Source of the DNA: Cololabis saira
Taxonomy: Eukaryota > Chordata > Actinopteri > Beloniformes > Belonidae
Reading direction: 5' to 3'
Assembly (NCBI RefSeq): GCF_033807715.1
Contig: NC_084592.1
Coordinates: 760,001-824,000, forward strand
DNA: 64,000 nucleotides
The notes under the pieces are model-generated. The model had not been told where the DNA came from, made no database searches, and saw only the letters and a list, made by a program, of their open reading frames with translations. The position numbers and the translations under genes are program-made. Of the stretch, positions 1-12,263 are shown piece after piece; the first letter of the stretch is position 1, and each line of letters opens with the position of its first letter.

Positions 1-1135
1 TGGATGGATGGATGGATGGATGATGGATGGATGATGGATGGATGGAGGGATGATGGATGGATGGATGATGGATGGATGGATGATGGATGGATGATTGATG
101 GATGGAGGGATGGATGGATGGATGAAGGATGGATGGATGATGGATGGATGATGGATGGATGATGGATGGATGGATGATGGATGGATGATGGATGGATGAT
201 GGATGGATGATGGATGGATGGATGGAGGGATGGATGGATGGATGATGGATGGATGGATGATGGAGGGATGATGGATGGAGGGATGATGGATGGATGGAGG
301 GATGGATGGATGGATGATGGATGGATGATGGATGGATGGATGGATGGATGATGGATGGATGATGGATGGATGATGGATGGATGGATGGATGATGGATGGA
401 TGCATGATGGATGGATGATGGATGATGGATGGATGATGGATGGATGATGGATGGATGGATGATGGATGGATGATGGATGGATGATTGATGGATGATGGAT
501 GGATGGATGATGGATGGATGATGGATGAATGGATGGATGATGGATGGATGGATGATGGATGGATGGATGATGGATGGATGATGGATGGATGGATGGATGG
601 ATGATGGATGGATGGATGGATGGATGGATGATGGATGGATGATGGATGGATGGATGGATGGATGGATGATGGATGGATGATGGATGGATGGATGGATGAT
701 GGAGGGATGATGGATGGAGGGATGATGGATGGATGGAGGGATGGATGGATGATGGATGGATGATGGATGGATGGATGATGGATGGATGGATGATGGATGG
801 ATGGATGGATGGATGATGGATGGATGATGGATGGATGATGGATGGATGGATGATGGATGGATGGATGATGGATGGATGGATGGATGATGGATGGATGATG
901 GATGGATGATGGATGGATGGATGATGGATGGATGGATGATGGATGGATGATGGATGGATGGATGATTGATGGATGTATGGATGATGGATGGATGATGGAT
1001 GGATGATGGATGGATGGATGATGGATGGATGGAGGGATGGATGGATGATGGATGGATGATGGATGGATGGATGGATGATGGAGGGATGATGGATGGAGGG
1101 ATGATGGATGGATGGAGGGATGGATGGATGATGGA
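1..1135. repeat. GATG/GGAT tetranucleotide satellite with interspersed GAT triplets
   Basis: The whole stretch is built from TGGA units, with an extra GAT triplet every two to four units (TGGATGGATGA pattern) and sporadic GGAGGGATG variants. No gene is visible. It abuts the macrosatellite through a short 16-mer array, and the left end lies outside the window. Confidence 0.97.
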
Positions 1136-1233
1136 TGGTAGAGGAGGATGATGAAGGTAGAGGATGGTGAAGGTAGAGGATGATGAAGGTAGAGGATGAT
1201 GAAGGTAGAGGATGATGAAGGTAGAGGATGATG
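1136..1233. repeat. 16-bp minisatellite GGTAGAGGATGATGAA
   Basis: About six tandem copies of GGTAGAGGATGATGAA, the first two slightly different. The last copy runs directly into AAGGTCAGGGTTCAGA, the conserved start of macrosatellite unit 1, so the array marks the left boundary of that domain. Confidence 0.9.
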
Positions 1234-2650
1234 AAGGTCAGGGTTCAGATTTCTCCATTTTCCAGGTTATATTATATTAAGTCTGTACTGACTGAGTCAT
1301 GTGACCAGTCCTGGGTCACATGACCCAGAAGCCTGCGGGGGGGATGAGTCATCAGAACAGAGAAGCTTCTAGAAACTTCAGAAGCTTACTAGTATATATA
1401 CAGAGGTAATGATTCAGCTATATTTTCGGTTGTGACAAACCTCAAATCACACCACTTTGTCATCAAACCGTAGCTCTTAGCAGAAAAATGAAAACATCGT
1501 GAGCGACGGAGAACCCAGCAGATTCCGGAAATGTTATTTTCATACAGATATCACTTAAAATGTGTTAGTAACGGCAATTCGAAAACAAAAGTGAGATTTT
1601 TTTTAAGAAAACTTCATTTAACATGGGACTCAATGGAGAGAGAGACAGGAATTCCCGTGTCTGTTGGCCCTGCCGTTCCAATTTTGTGCACACAACGCCT
1701 GTCAAAGTCACATTATTTGAAACTCAACATCTATGTCTACATTCTGACCAAAAATTATCTTTCTAGCTTTTACGGTTTGGCCGTGACCTCGAGTTACAAA
1801 TAAGAAATCATGTTTTTTTTTCAGAGTAACTACACTCTAGCGAACTGACTCCCGTGCTCTAGATTTGAAAAAAAGTGATTTCCAGTCCTCGCTTGAGTGC
1901 TCATATCTTGAAAAGTGTACATTTTAGGAAAAAACTGTTCCAGGTTCAGAGAGAGAAGAGAAGTTTTCCTCCGTTTTGAAGTTTGAATGACATTTCTACG
2001 TGCAAGTATGAGAACGATACGTGACTCAGAAAAAAGGTGAATTTGGAGTTTTTCCAACCTCCTCCCGCCCACAGTGTGAAATGCTGCCCCATTCACTTAC
2101 ATGGGAAAATCTCCCCATTAGTTTGGGAAATTTGGAAATGTTTTTGCACTTCGTGCAAAAACTATTTTGTCCATCACTCTGAAAATCTACAGGACTGTAG
2201 TTAAATTCAGGGCCTACAACTTTCTAATTTGGTTCAGAATTCTTTGAGTAACGGTGTGCGATTGGGGAGGCCCCAAAGTTCTCCCAATGCATTCCGGATG
2301 GGTTTTAGCGCGCACGTTTGTGCACGTTGCGCAAAAACGTGCACGGCAATCGCTTATAAAAGTCATAGCACACGATTCCCGATTAAGGCGCACGTTTCTA
2401 CGTTTTTATTTTTCGCGTTTTCGCAAAGCTGTAGGAGGAGTAGCGAACCGAAATCTGTCCGGAAGATGAATAATAATAATAACTAGACCAAAATTCCCGG
2501 GAAATTTTGAAGTGCCACGGACTACTGCCGGATGATCGCGGGGCTTATTTGCACCCATGAAGGTCAAGGACTCGATACTTAGTCATTTGACACCACCCAT
2601 GACTCTCTATGTCAAACCATTCAAAAGTTATTACAGAAAATATGTAATAG
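1231..2650 (+). repeat. macrosatellite unit 1, core
   Basis: This core visibly carries the most private substitutions of the 15. It has the short head with an 11-bp-stem hairpin (GTCATGTGACC and its complement, 1296-1324), the TTC-loop hairpin at 2140-2162 and the GTGCACGTT hairpin at 2320-2344. A near-palindrome around CCCGGG lies at about 2492-2510, and the 128-bp-monomer-like tail at about 2549-2650. There is no triple-hairpin block. Edge units of satellites are often the most diverged, which fits. Confidence 0.88.
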
Positions 2651-3739
2651 GCTAATAGAACCGCTAACAAGACCGCTAACGGGACCGCTAACGGGATAGC
2701 TAACAGAACCGCTAACGGAACCTCTAACGGGATCGCTAACTGAACCGCTAACGGGATCGCTAAAGGGATCGCTAACGGGACCGCTAACGGGACCGCTAAC
2801 CGAGCCGCTAACGGAATCGCTAACCGAGCCGCTAACAACCGCTAACGGAACCGCTAACGGGACCGCTAACGGGACCGCTAACGGGACCGCTAATGGGATC
2901 GCTAACGGAACCGCTAACGGGACCGCTAACGGGGCCGCTAACGGGACCGCTAACGGGACCGCTAACGGGACCGCTAACGGGATCGCTAACGGAGCCGCTA
3001 ATGGGGTCGCTAACGGGACCGCTAACAACCGCTAACGAAACCGCTAACAGTACCGCTAACAGAACCGCTAACTGAACCGCTAATGGGATCGCTAACGGGA
3101 TCGCTAACGGGACCGCTAACCGAGCCGTTAACGGAATCGCTAACCGAGCCGCTAACAACCGCTAACGGGACCGCTAACGGGACCGCTAACGGGATCGCTA
3201 ACGGAACCGCTAACGGGACCGCTAACGGGACCGCTAACGGGACCGCTAACGGGATCGCTAACGGGATCGCTAACGGAGCCGCTAATGGGGTCGCTAACGG
3301 GACCGCTAACAACCGCTAATGGAACCGCTAACAGGACCGCTAACAGAACCGCTAACTGAACCGCTAACGGGATCGCTAACGGGATCGCTAACGGGACCGC
3401 TAACCGAGCCGCTAACAGAATCGCTAACCGAGCCGCTAACAACCGCTAACGGAACCGCTAACGGGACCGCTAACGGGACCGCTAACGGGACCGCTAACGG
3501 GATCGCTAACGGAACCGCTAACGGGACCGCTAACGGGACCGCTAACGGGATCGCTAACGGGATCGCTAACGGGACCGCTAACCGAGCCGCTAACGGGATT
3601 GCTAACGGGATCGCTAACAACCGCTAACGGGACCGCTAACGGGACCGCTAACGGGATTGCTAACGGGGTCGCTAACTGGACCGCTAACGGGATCGCTAAC
3701 AGGACCGCTAACAGAACCGCTAACGGGACCGCTAACACC
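2651..3739. repeat. 12-mer minisatellite, unit 1
   Basis: Tandem CCGCTAACGGGA variants, all keeping CGCTAAC. Shortened 10-bp monomers ending CTAACAA occur at 2829, 3019, 3149, 3303, 3433 and 3611; each interval is a whole number of 12-mers plus 10, within one or two bases. Confidence 0.96.
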
Positions 3740-3898
3740 AATAACACTACCATCCCATAATAAACACCTACCATCCCATAATAACGCTAAAAACCTTAAA
3801 AAAAACACCTGCCATCCCATAATAACACTAACATCCTATAAAAACACCTGCCATCCCATAATAACACTAACATCCTATAAAAATAAAATGGGGATCAT
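3740..3898. repeat. 39-bp minisatellite and joint, unit 1
   Basis: A few copies of the 39-mer containing CATCCTATAAAAACACC and CATCCCATAATAA, ending in the joint AAAATGGGGATCATGT instead of a GT tract. Confidence 0.9.
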
Positions 3899-5095
3899 GT
3901 AAGGTCAGGGTTCAGATTCCTCCATTATCCAAGGTAAAGTATTATGAAGTCTGCATTGATGTGTCATGTGACCAGTTCTGGGTCACATGACCCGGAAGTA
4001 TGGTAGTGTATATTGTATTGGAATGACTCAGCTAGTTTTTTGGATTTGACAAGCCTCAAATAACTTCACCTTGTAATCAAACTGTAGCTCCTATCAGAAA
4101 AACAAAGACATCGTGAGAGAGACAGAACCCGGAAGATTCTGACAATCTTAATTTTATTCAGATATTCCTTAAAATGTGTTAGTAACGGCAATTCGAAAAC
4201 AAAAATGAGATTTTTTTTAAGAAAACTTCATTTAACATGGGAGTCAATGAAGAGACAGACAGGAATTGGCGTGTCTGTTGGCTCCACCGTTAAAATTTTG
4301 TACACACCACGCCTGTGAAAGTCACATTTTATAAATCACAACACCTATGTCTATATTCTGACCAAAAATGATCTGTCTACCTTTTACGGTTTGGCCGTGA
4401 CCTCGAGTTACAAATAAGAAATCATGTTTTTTTTTCAGTGTAACTACACTCTAGCAAACTGACTCCCGTGCTCTAGATTTGAAAAAAAGTGATTTCCAGA
4501 CCTCGCTTGAGGGCTCATATCTTGAAAAGTGTACATTTTAGGAAAAAACAGTCCGGGGTTTGGAGAGAGAAGAGAAGTTTTCCTCCGTTTTGAAGTTTGA
4601 ATGACGTTTCTACGTCCAAGTATGAGAAAGATACGTGACTCGGAAAAAAGGTGAATTTTGTCTTTTTTTTCTCAACATTTTCCCATCCGCTTATAATGGC
4701 GCCATTGAAATGCATGGGAAAATCTTCCCCATTAGTTTGGAAATTTGGAAATGTTTTTGCACTTCGTGCAAAAACTATTCGTGCCATCGTTCTGAAAATC
4801 CACAGGACTGTAGTTAAATTCAGGGCCTACAACTTTCTAAATCGGTTCAGAATTTTTCGAGTAACGGTGTGCGAGTGGTGAGGCCCCAAAGTTCACGCAA
4901 TGCGTTCCGGATGGGGCAAAAAGCGCACGTTTGTGCACGTTGCGCAAAAACGTGCACGCCAATTGCTTATAAAAGTCATACCCATCGATTCCCGATTAAG
5001 GCGCACGTTTCTACGTTTTTACTTTTCGCGTTTTCTCAAAGCTGTGGGACTAGTTACGCGCCGAAGTTTTTACGGAAGAATATATAATAAATAAT

Positions 5096-5200
5096 AAGCC
5101 TGAGCAATAGTAAGAGTGCCTCGTGCTGCGCACGAGGCACTCCTCCTCCATTGCGCAGCTCAATGGAGGAGGAGTGCCACGTGGCGCAGCCGTGGCACTA
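5096..5200. repeat. triple-hairpin block, unit 2
   Basis: One copy of the block starting AAGCCTGAGCAATAG. Arms GTGCCTCGTGC, CTCCTCCTCCATTG and GTGCCACG each meet their reverse complement within the block. It is flanked by AATAAT-type sequence. Confidence 0.9.
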
Positions 5201-5312
5201 ATAAACCCGCAGAATAACAATAGTGCCTCTGGCCGGAGGCCAGAGGCCTACTCCTCCTTGCTATTGCATAGCTTTGGAGGAGTCGTGCCTCTGGCCGGGG
5301 GCCGTGGCACTA
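5201..5312. repeat. variant hairpin block (GCCTCTGGCC type)
   Basis: Same layout as the neighbouring block but different arms. GCCTCTGGCC and GGCCAGAGGC form a 10-bp stem with a GGA loop, followed by a degraded CTCCTCC/GGAGGAG stem and a terminal CTCTGGCC...GTGGCACTAA. It is the only copy of this type in the window. Confidence 0.82.
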
Positions 5313-5480
5313 ACTAGACAAAATTCCCGGGAAATTTTGAAGTGCCACGGACTACTGCCGGATGATCGCGGGGCTTATTTGCACCCATGAAGGTCAAGGA
5401 CTCGATACTTAGTCATTTGACACCACCCATGACTCTCTATGTCAAACCATTCAAAAGTTATTACAGAAAATATGTAATAG

Positions 5481-6460
5481 GCTAATAGAACCGCTAACAA
5501 GACCGCTAACGGGGCCGCTAACGGGATAGCTAACAGAACCGCTAACGGAACCTCTAACGGGATCGCTAACTGAACCGCTAACGGGATCGCTAAAGGGATC
5601 GCTAACGGGACCGCTAACGGGACCGCTAACCGAGCCGCTAACGGAATGGCTAACCGAGCCGCTAACAACTGCTAACGGAACCGCTAACGGGACCGCTAAC
5701 GGGGCCGCTAACGGGACCGCTAATGGGATCGCTAACGGAACCGCTAACGGGACCGCTAACGGGACCGCTAACGGGACCGCTAACGGGATCGCTAACGGGA
5801 TCGCTAACGGAGCCGCTAATGGGGTCGCTAACGGGACCGCTAACAACCGCTAACGGAACCGCTAACAGGACCGCTAACAGAACCGCTAACTGAACCGCTA
5901 ACGGGATCGCTAACGGGATCGCTAACAACCGCTAACGGAACCGCTAACAGGACCGCTAACAGAACCGCTAACTGAACCGCTAACGGGATCGCTAACGGGA
6001 TCGCTAACGGGACCGCTAACCGAGCCGCTAACGGAATCGCTAACCGAGCCGCTAACAACCGCTAACGGAACCGCTAACGTGACCGCTAACGGGATCGCTA
6101 ACGGAACCGCTAACGGGACCGCTAACGGGACCGCTAACGGGATCGTTAACGGGATCGCTAACGGAACCGCTAACGGGACCGCTAACGGGATCGCTAACGG
6201 AACCGCTAACGGGACCGCTAACGGGATCGCTAACGGAACCGCTAACGGGACCGCTAACGGGATCGCTAACGGGATCGCTAACGGGACCGCTAACCGAGCC
6301 GCTAACGGGATTGCTAACGGGATTGCTAACAACCGCTAACGGGACCGCTAACGGGATTGCTAACGGGGTCGCTAACTGGACCGCTAACGGGATCGCTAAC
6401 TGGACCGCTAACGGGATCGCTAACAGGACCGCTAACAGAACCGCTAACGGGACCGCTAAC
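5481..6460. repeat. 12-mer minisatellite, unit 2
   Basis: CCGCTAACGGGA variants with internal 10-mer CTAACAA breaks, for example near 5844, 5926 and 6056. Confidence 0.96.
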
Positions 6461-6660
6461 ACCAATAACACTACCATCCCATAATAAACACCTACCATCC
6501 CATAATAACACTAACATCCTATAAAAACACCTGCCATCCCATAATAACGCTAAAAACCTTAAAAAAACACCTGCCATCCCATAATAACACTAACATCCTA
6601 TAAAAACACCTGCCATCCCATAATAACACTAACATCCTATAAAAATAAAATGGGGATCAT
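6461..6660. repeat. 39-bp minisatellite and joint, unit 2
   Basis: Four to five 39-mers, one with a degenerate GCTAAAAACCTTAAAAAAACACC segment split by substitutions, ending in the AAAATGGGGATCATGT joint. Confidence 0.88.
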
Positions 6661-8020
6661 GTAAGGTCAGGGTTCAGATTCCTCCATTATCCAAGGTAAA
6701 GTATTATGAAGTCTGCATTGATGTGTCATGTGACCAGTTCTGGGTCACATGACCCGGAATTATGGTAGTGTATATTGTATTGGAATGATTCAGCTAGTTT
6801 TTTGGATTTGACAAGCCTCAAATAACTTCACCTTGTAATCAAACTGTAGCTCCTATCAGAAAAACAAAGACATCGTGAGAGAGACAGAACCCGGAAGATT
6901 CTGACAATCTTAATTTTATTCAGATATTCCTTAAAATGTGTTAGTAACGGCAATTCGAAAACAAAAATGAGATTTTTTTTAAGAAAACTTCATTTAACAT
7001 GGGAGTCAATGAAGAGACAGACAGGAATTGGCGTGTCTGTTGGCTCCACCGTTAAAATTTTGTGCACACCACGCCTGTGAAAGTCACATTTTATAAATCA
7101 CAACGCCTATGTCTATATTTTGACCAAAAATGATCTGTCTACCTTTTACGGTTTGGCCGTGACCTCGAGTTACAAATAAGAAATCATGTTTTTTTTTCAG
7201 TGTAACTACACTCTAGCAAACTGACTCCCGTGCTCTAGATTTGAAAAAAAGTGATTTCCAGACCTCGCTTGAGGGCTCATATCTTGAAAAGTGTACATTT
7301 TAGGAAAAAACAGTCCGGGGTTTAGAGAGAGAAGAGAAGTTTTCCTCCGTTTTGAAGTTTGAATGACGTTTCTACGTGCAAGTATGAGAAAGATACGTGA
7401 CTCTGAAAAAAGGTGAATTTTGTCTTTTTTCTCGACATTTTCCCATCCGCTTTGAATGGCGCCATAGGAATACATGGCAAAATGGTCTCCCCATTAGTTT
7501 GGAAATTTGGAAATGTTTTTGCACTTCGTGCAAAAACTATTTGTGCCATCGCTCTGAAAATCCACAGGACTGTAGTTAAATTCAGGGCCTACAACTTTCT
7601 AAATCGGTTCAGAATTTTTCGAGTAACGGTGTGCGAGTGGTGAGGCCCCAAAGTTCACACAATGCGTTCCGGATGGGGCAAAAAGCGCACGTTTGTGCAC
7701 GTTGCGCAAAAACGTGCACGTCAATCGCTAATAAAAGTCATACCCATCGATTCCCGATTAAGGCGCACGTTTCTACGTTTTTACTTTTCGCGTTTTCTCA
7801 AAGCTGTGGGACTAGTTACGCGCCGAAGTTTATACGGAAGAATAAATAAATAAACTAGACAAAATTCCCGGGAAATTTTGAAGTGCCACGGACTACTGCC
7901 GGATGATCGCGGGGCTTATTTGCACCCATGAAGGTCAAGGACTCGATACAGATTCCAATGACACCACCCATGACTCTCTATGTCAAACCATTCAAAAGTT
8001 ATTACAGAAAATATGTAATA
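6661..8020 (+). repeat. macrosatellite unit 3, core
   Basis: Short head, and module b (TTTGAATGGCGCCATAGG near 7450). No triple-hairpin block. The tail reads CGATACAGATTCCAATGACA, unlike unit 2, which reads CGATACTTAGTCATTTGACA. Confidence 0.93.
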
Positions 8021-9024
8021 GGCTAATAGAACCGCTAACAAGACCGCTAACGGGACTGCTAACGGGATAGCTAACAGAACCGCTAACGGAACCTCTAACA
8101 GGATCGCTAACTGAACCTCTAACGGGATCGCTAAAGGGATCGCTAAAGTGACCGCTAACGGGACCGCTAACCGAGCCGCTAACGGAATCGCTAACCGAGC
8201 CGCTAACAACCGCTAACGGAACCGCTAACGGGGCCGCTAATGGGACCGCTAATGGGATCGATAACGGAACCGCTAACGGGACCGCTAACGGGACCGCTAA
8301 CGGGACCGCTAACGGGATCGCTAACCGAGCCGCTAACGGGACCGCTAACGGGACCGCTAACGGGATCGCTAACGGGATCGCTAACCGAGCCGCTAACGGA
8401 ATCGCTAACCGAGCCGCTAACAACCGCTAACGGAACCGCTAACGGGACCGCTAATGGGACCGCTAATGGGATCGCTAACGGAACCGCTAACTGGACCGCT
8501 AACGGGACCGCTAACGGAATCGCTAACGGGATCGCTAATGGGACCGCTAACCGAGCCGCTAATGGGTCGCTAACCGGACCGCTAACAACCGCTAACGGAA
8601 CCGCTAACGGGACCGCTAACAGAACCGCTAACGGGACCGCTAACGGGATCGCTAACAACCGCTAGCGGAGCCGCTAACGGGACCGCTAATGGGATTGCTA
8701 ACGGGACCGCTAACAGGGTCGCTAACTGGACCGCTAACTGGATCGCTAACGGGACCGCTAACGGGACTGCTAACGGGATCGCTAACGGAATCGCTAACTG
8801 AACCGCTAACGGGACCGCTAACGGGACCGCTAACCGAGCCGCTAACGGGATCGCTAACCGAGCCGCTAACGGGATCGCTAACGGGATCGCTAACAACCGC
8901 TAACGGTACCGCTAATGGGATTGCTAACGGGACCGCTAACGGGGTCGCTAACTGGACTGCTAACAGGATCGCTAACGGGATCGCTAACAGGACCGCTAAC
9001 AGAACCGCTAACGGGACCGCTAAC
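8021..9024. repeat. 12-mer minisatellite, unit 3 first array
   Basis: CCGCTAACGGGA variants. The part from 8431 onward is repeated in the second array 950 bp downstream. Confidence 0.96.
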
Positions 9025-9380
9025 ACCAATAACACTACCATCCCATAATAAACACCTACCATCCCATAATAACACTAACATCCCATAATAACACTAACAT
9101 CCTATAAAAACACCTGCCATCCCATAATAACACTAACATCCTATAAAAACACCTTCCATCCCATAATAACACTAACATCCTATAAAAACACCTGCCATCC
9201 CATAATAACACTAAAATCCTATAAAAACACCTGCCATCCCATAATAACACTAACATCCTATAAAAACACCTGACATCCCATAATAACACTAACATCCTAT
9301 AAAAACACCTGACATCCCATAATAACACTAACATCCTATAAAAACACCTGACATCCCATAATAACACTAACATCCTATAA
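9025..9380. repeat. 39-bp minisatellite, unit 3 first array
   Basis: About nine 39-mers. The array stops abruptly within a monomer at CATCCTATAA and switches to the 12-mer CGGAACCGCTAAC, which is the junction of the 950-bp duplication. Confidence 0.93.
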
Positions 9381-9974
9381 CGGAACCGCTAACGGGACCG
9401 CTAATGGGACCGCTAATGGGATCGCTAACGGAACCGCTAACTGGACCGCTAACGGGACCGCTAACGGAATCGCTAACGGGATCGCTAATGGGACCGCTAA
9501 CCGAGCCGCTAATGGGTCGCTAACCGGACCGCTAACAACCGCTAACGGAACCGCTAACGGGACCGCTAACAGAACCGCTAACGGGACCGCTAACGGGATC
9601 GCTAACAACCGCTAGCGGAGCCGCTAACGGGACCGCTAATGGGATTGCTAACGGGACCGCTAACAGGGTCGCTAACTGGACCGCTAACTGGATCGCTAAC
9701 GGGACCGCTAACGGGACTGCTAACGGGATCGCTAACGGAATCGCTAACTGAACCGCTAACGGGACCGCTAACGGGACCGCTAACCGAGCCGCTAACGGGA
9801 TCGCTAACCGAGCCGCTAACGGGATCGCTAACGGGATCGCTAACAACCGCTAACGGTACCGCTAATGGGATTGCTAACGGGACCGCTAACGGGGTCGCTA
9901 ACTGGACTGCTAACAGGATCGCTAACGGGATCGCTAACAGGACCGCTAACAGAACCGCTAACGGGACCGCTAAC
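9381..9974. repeat. 12-mer minisatellite, unit 3 second array
   Basis: Second copy of the 12-mer variants at 8431-9024, produced by the 950-bp duplication. Confidence 0.95.
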
Positions 9975-10672
9975 ACCAATAACACTACCATCCCATAATA
10001 AACACCTACCATCCCATAATAACACTAACATCCCATAATAACACTAACATCCTATAAAAACACCTGCCATCCCATAATAACACTAACATCCTATAAAAAC
10101 ACCTTCCATCCCATAATAACACTAACATCCTATAAAAACACCTGCCATCCCATAATAACACTAAAATCCTATAAAAACACCTGCCATCCCATAATAACAC
10201 TAACATCCTATAAAAACACCTGACATCCCATAATAACACTAACATCCTATAAAAACACCTGACATCCCATAATAACACTAACATCCTATAAAAACACCTG
10301 ACATCCCATAATAACACTAACATCCTATAAAAACACCTGCCATCCCATAATAACCCCAATATCCTATAAAAACACCTGACATCCCATAATAACACTAACA
10401 TCCTATAAAAACACCTGACATCCCATAATAACACTAACATCCTATAAAAACACCTGCCATCCCATAATAACACTAACATCCTATAAAAACACCTGACATC
10501 CCATAATAACACTAACATCCTATAAAAACACCTTCCATCCCATAATAACACTAACATCCTATAAAAACACCTGACATCCCATAATAACACTAACATCCTA
10601 TAAAAACACCTGACATCCCATAATAACACTAACATCCTATAAAAACACCTGACATCCCATAATAACACCTAT
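9975..10672. repeat. 39-bp minisatellite, unit 3 second array
   Basis: The longest 39-mer array in the window, about 17 copies, with variable sites such as CCTGCCATC, CCTGACATC and CCTTCCATC. It runs into the (GT)n tract. Confidence 0.95.
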
Positions 10673-10675
10673 CGT

Positions 10676-10760
<85 letters not shown>
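10673..10760. repeat. (GT)n microsatellite, unit 3/4 joint
   Basis: Over 40 GT dinucleotides with one early TGTC interruption. It precedes TTCATCTAAGGTTAAAAGG, the start of a long-head unit. Confidence 0.98.
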
Positions 10761-12263
10761 CATCTAAGGTTAAAAGGTCAGGGTTCAGATTTCTCCATTT
10801 TCCAGGTTATACTATTAAGTCTGTACTGAGTGAGTCATGTGACCAGTTCTGGGTCAGTCTAATCAGTCAACAGCTGAGCTCTGGTTGCTGGGGCAACAAG
10901 AACCTGATACAGAGGGAGCGGGAATGACTCAGCTGGATTTTCGGTTGTGACAAACCTGAAATCACTCCACTTTGCGCTCAAACCGTAGCTCTTAGCAGAA
11001 AAACGAAAACATTTTGAGAATCAGAGAACCTACCAGATTATCTAAATGTTATTTTCATACAGATATTCCTTAAAATGTGTTAGTAACGGCAATTCGAAAA
11101 CAAAAATGAGATTTTTTTTAAGAAAATGTTATTTAACATGGGAGTCAATGAAGAGAGAGACAGGAATGGGCGTGTCTGTTGGCTCCCCCGTTAAAATTTT
11201 GTGCACACCACGCCTGTCAAAGTCACATTTTATGAATCACAACACCTATGTCTATATTCTGACCAAAAATTATCTGTCTACCCTTTACGGTTTGTCCGTG
11301 AGCTCGAGTTACAAATAAGAAATCATGTTTTTTTTTCAGTGTAACTACACTCTAGCAAACTGACTCCCGTGCTCTAGATTTGAAAAAAAGTGATTTCCAG
11401 TCCTCGCTTGAGGGCTCATATCTTGAAAAGTGTACATTTTAGGAAAAAACAGTTTCGGGTTTGGAGAGAGAAGAGAAGTTTTCCTCCGTTTTGAAGTTTG
11501 AATGACGTTTCTACGTGCAAGTATGACAAAGATACGTGACTCAGAAAAAAGGTGATTTTGTCTTTTTTCTCCCATCCGCTTTGAATGGCGCCATTGAAAT
11601 ACATGGGGAAATGAGTTCCCCATTAGTTTGGAAAATTGGAAATGTTTTTGCACTTCGTGCAAAAACTATTTGTGCCATCGCTCTGAAAATCCACAGGACT
11701 GTAGTTAAATTCAGGGCCTACAACTTTCTAAATCGGTTCAGAATTTTTCGAGCAACGGTGTGCGAGTGGTGAGGCCCCAAAGTTCTCGCAATGCGTTCCG
11801 GATGGGGCAAAAAGTGCACGTTTGTGCACGTTGCGCAAAAACGTGCACGCCAATCGCTTATAAAAGTCATACCCATCGATTCCCGATTAAGGCGCACGTT
11901 TCTACGTTTTTACTTTTCGCGTTTTCTCAAAGCTGCGGGACTAGTTACGCGCCGAAGTTTTTACGGAAGAATATGGAATAAATAAATAATAAGCCTGAGC
12001 AATATTAAGAGTGCCTCGTGCTGCGCACGAGGCACTCCTCCTCCATTGCGAAGCTCAATGGAGGAGGAGTGCCACGTGGCGCAGCCGTGGCACTAATAAA
12101 TAAACTAGACAAAATTCCCGGGAAATTTTGAAGTGCCACGGACTACTGCCGGATGATCGCGGGGCTTATTTGCACCCATGAAGGTCAAGGACTCGATACA
12201 GATTCCAATGACACCACCCATGACTCTCTATGTCAAACCATTCAAAAGTTATTACAGAAAATA
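10761..12263 (+). repeat. macrosatellite unit 4, core
   Basis: Long head (GGGTCAGTCTAATCAGTCAA followed by a GGTTGC-type segment). Module b variant lacking the GACATTT segment, one triple-hairpin block, and an ATACAGATTCC tail. From about 11022 it matches unit 5 at a 3159-bp offset. Confidence 0.93.
11991..12095. repeat. triple-hairpin block, unit 4
   Basis: One copy with a shortened central loop (CCATTGCGAAGCTCAATGG), set in AATAAATAAT on the left and AATAAATAAA on the right. Confidence 0.9.

Larger units (their letters stand above)
3899..5480 (+). repeat. macrosatellite unit 2, core
   Basis: Short head with the GTCATGTGACC hairpin, and module c (TTATAATGGCGCC near 4691). It carries a triple-hairpin block and, uniquely, a second hairpin block of different sequence (5201-5312). 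Confidence 0.93.
8431..10330. repeat. 950-bp direct tandem duplication (8431-9380 and 9381-10330)
   Basis: Both copies run from CGGAACCGCTAACGGGACC through the 12-mers into the 39-mers and stop at CATCCTATAA. Every long open frame in the first copy has an identical translation in the second, offset by exactly 950. The breakpoint joins the two minisatellite types, sharing only TAA. Confidence 0.93.

Noticed and set aside
1..1135. Telomeric or subtelomeric repeat
   Set aside because: No TTAGGG runs; the array is GATG/GGAT. A subtelomeric place cannot be shown from sequence.
1531..1803. 90-codon plus frame in the core (MLFSYRY...), repeated in many units
   Set aside because: The ATG is missing in units 2, 3 and 7-9, changes are not biased to silent sites, and no domain is recognised.
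10006..10668. 220-codon minus frame of [13 protein letters not shown] repeats
   Set aside because: It is the translation of the 39-mer array; 39 bp gives a 13-residue period. No independent coding evidence.
10676..10927. CVCVCV... frames over the GT tracts
   Set aside because: Simple translation of (GT)n.
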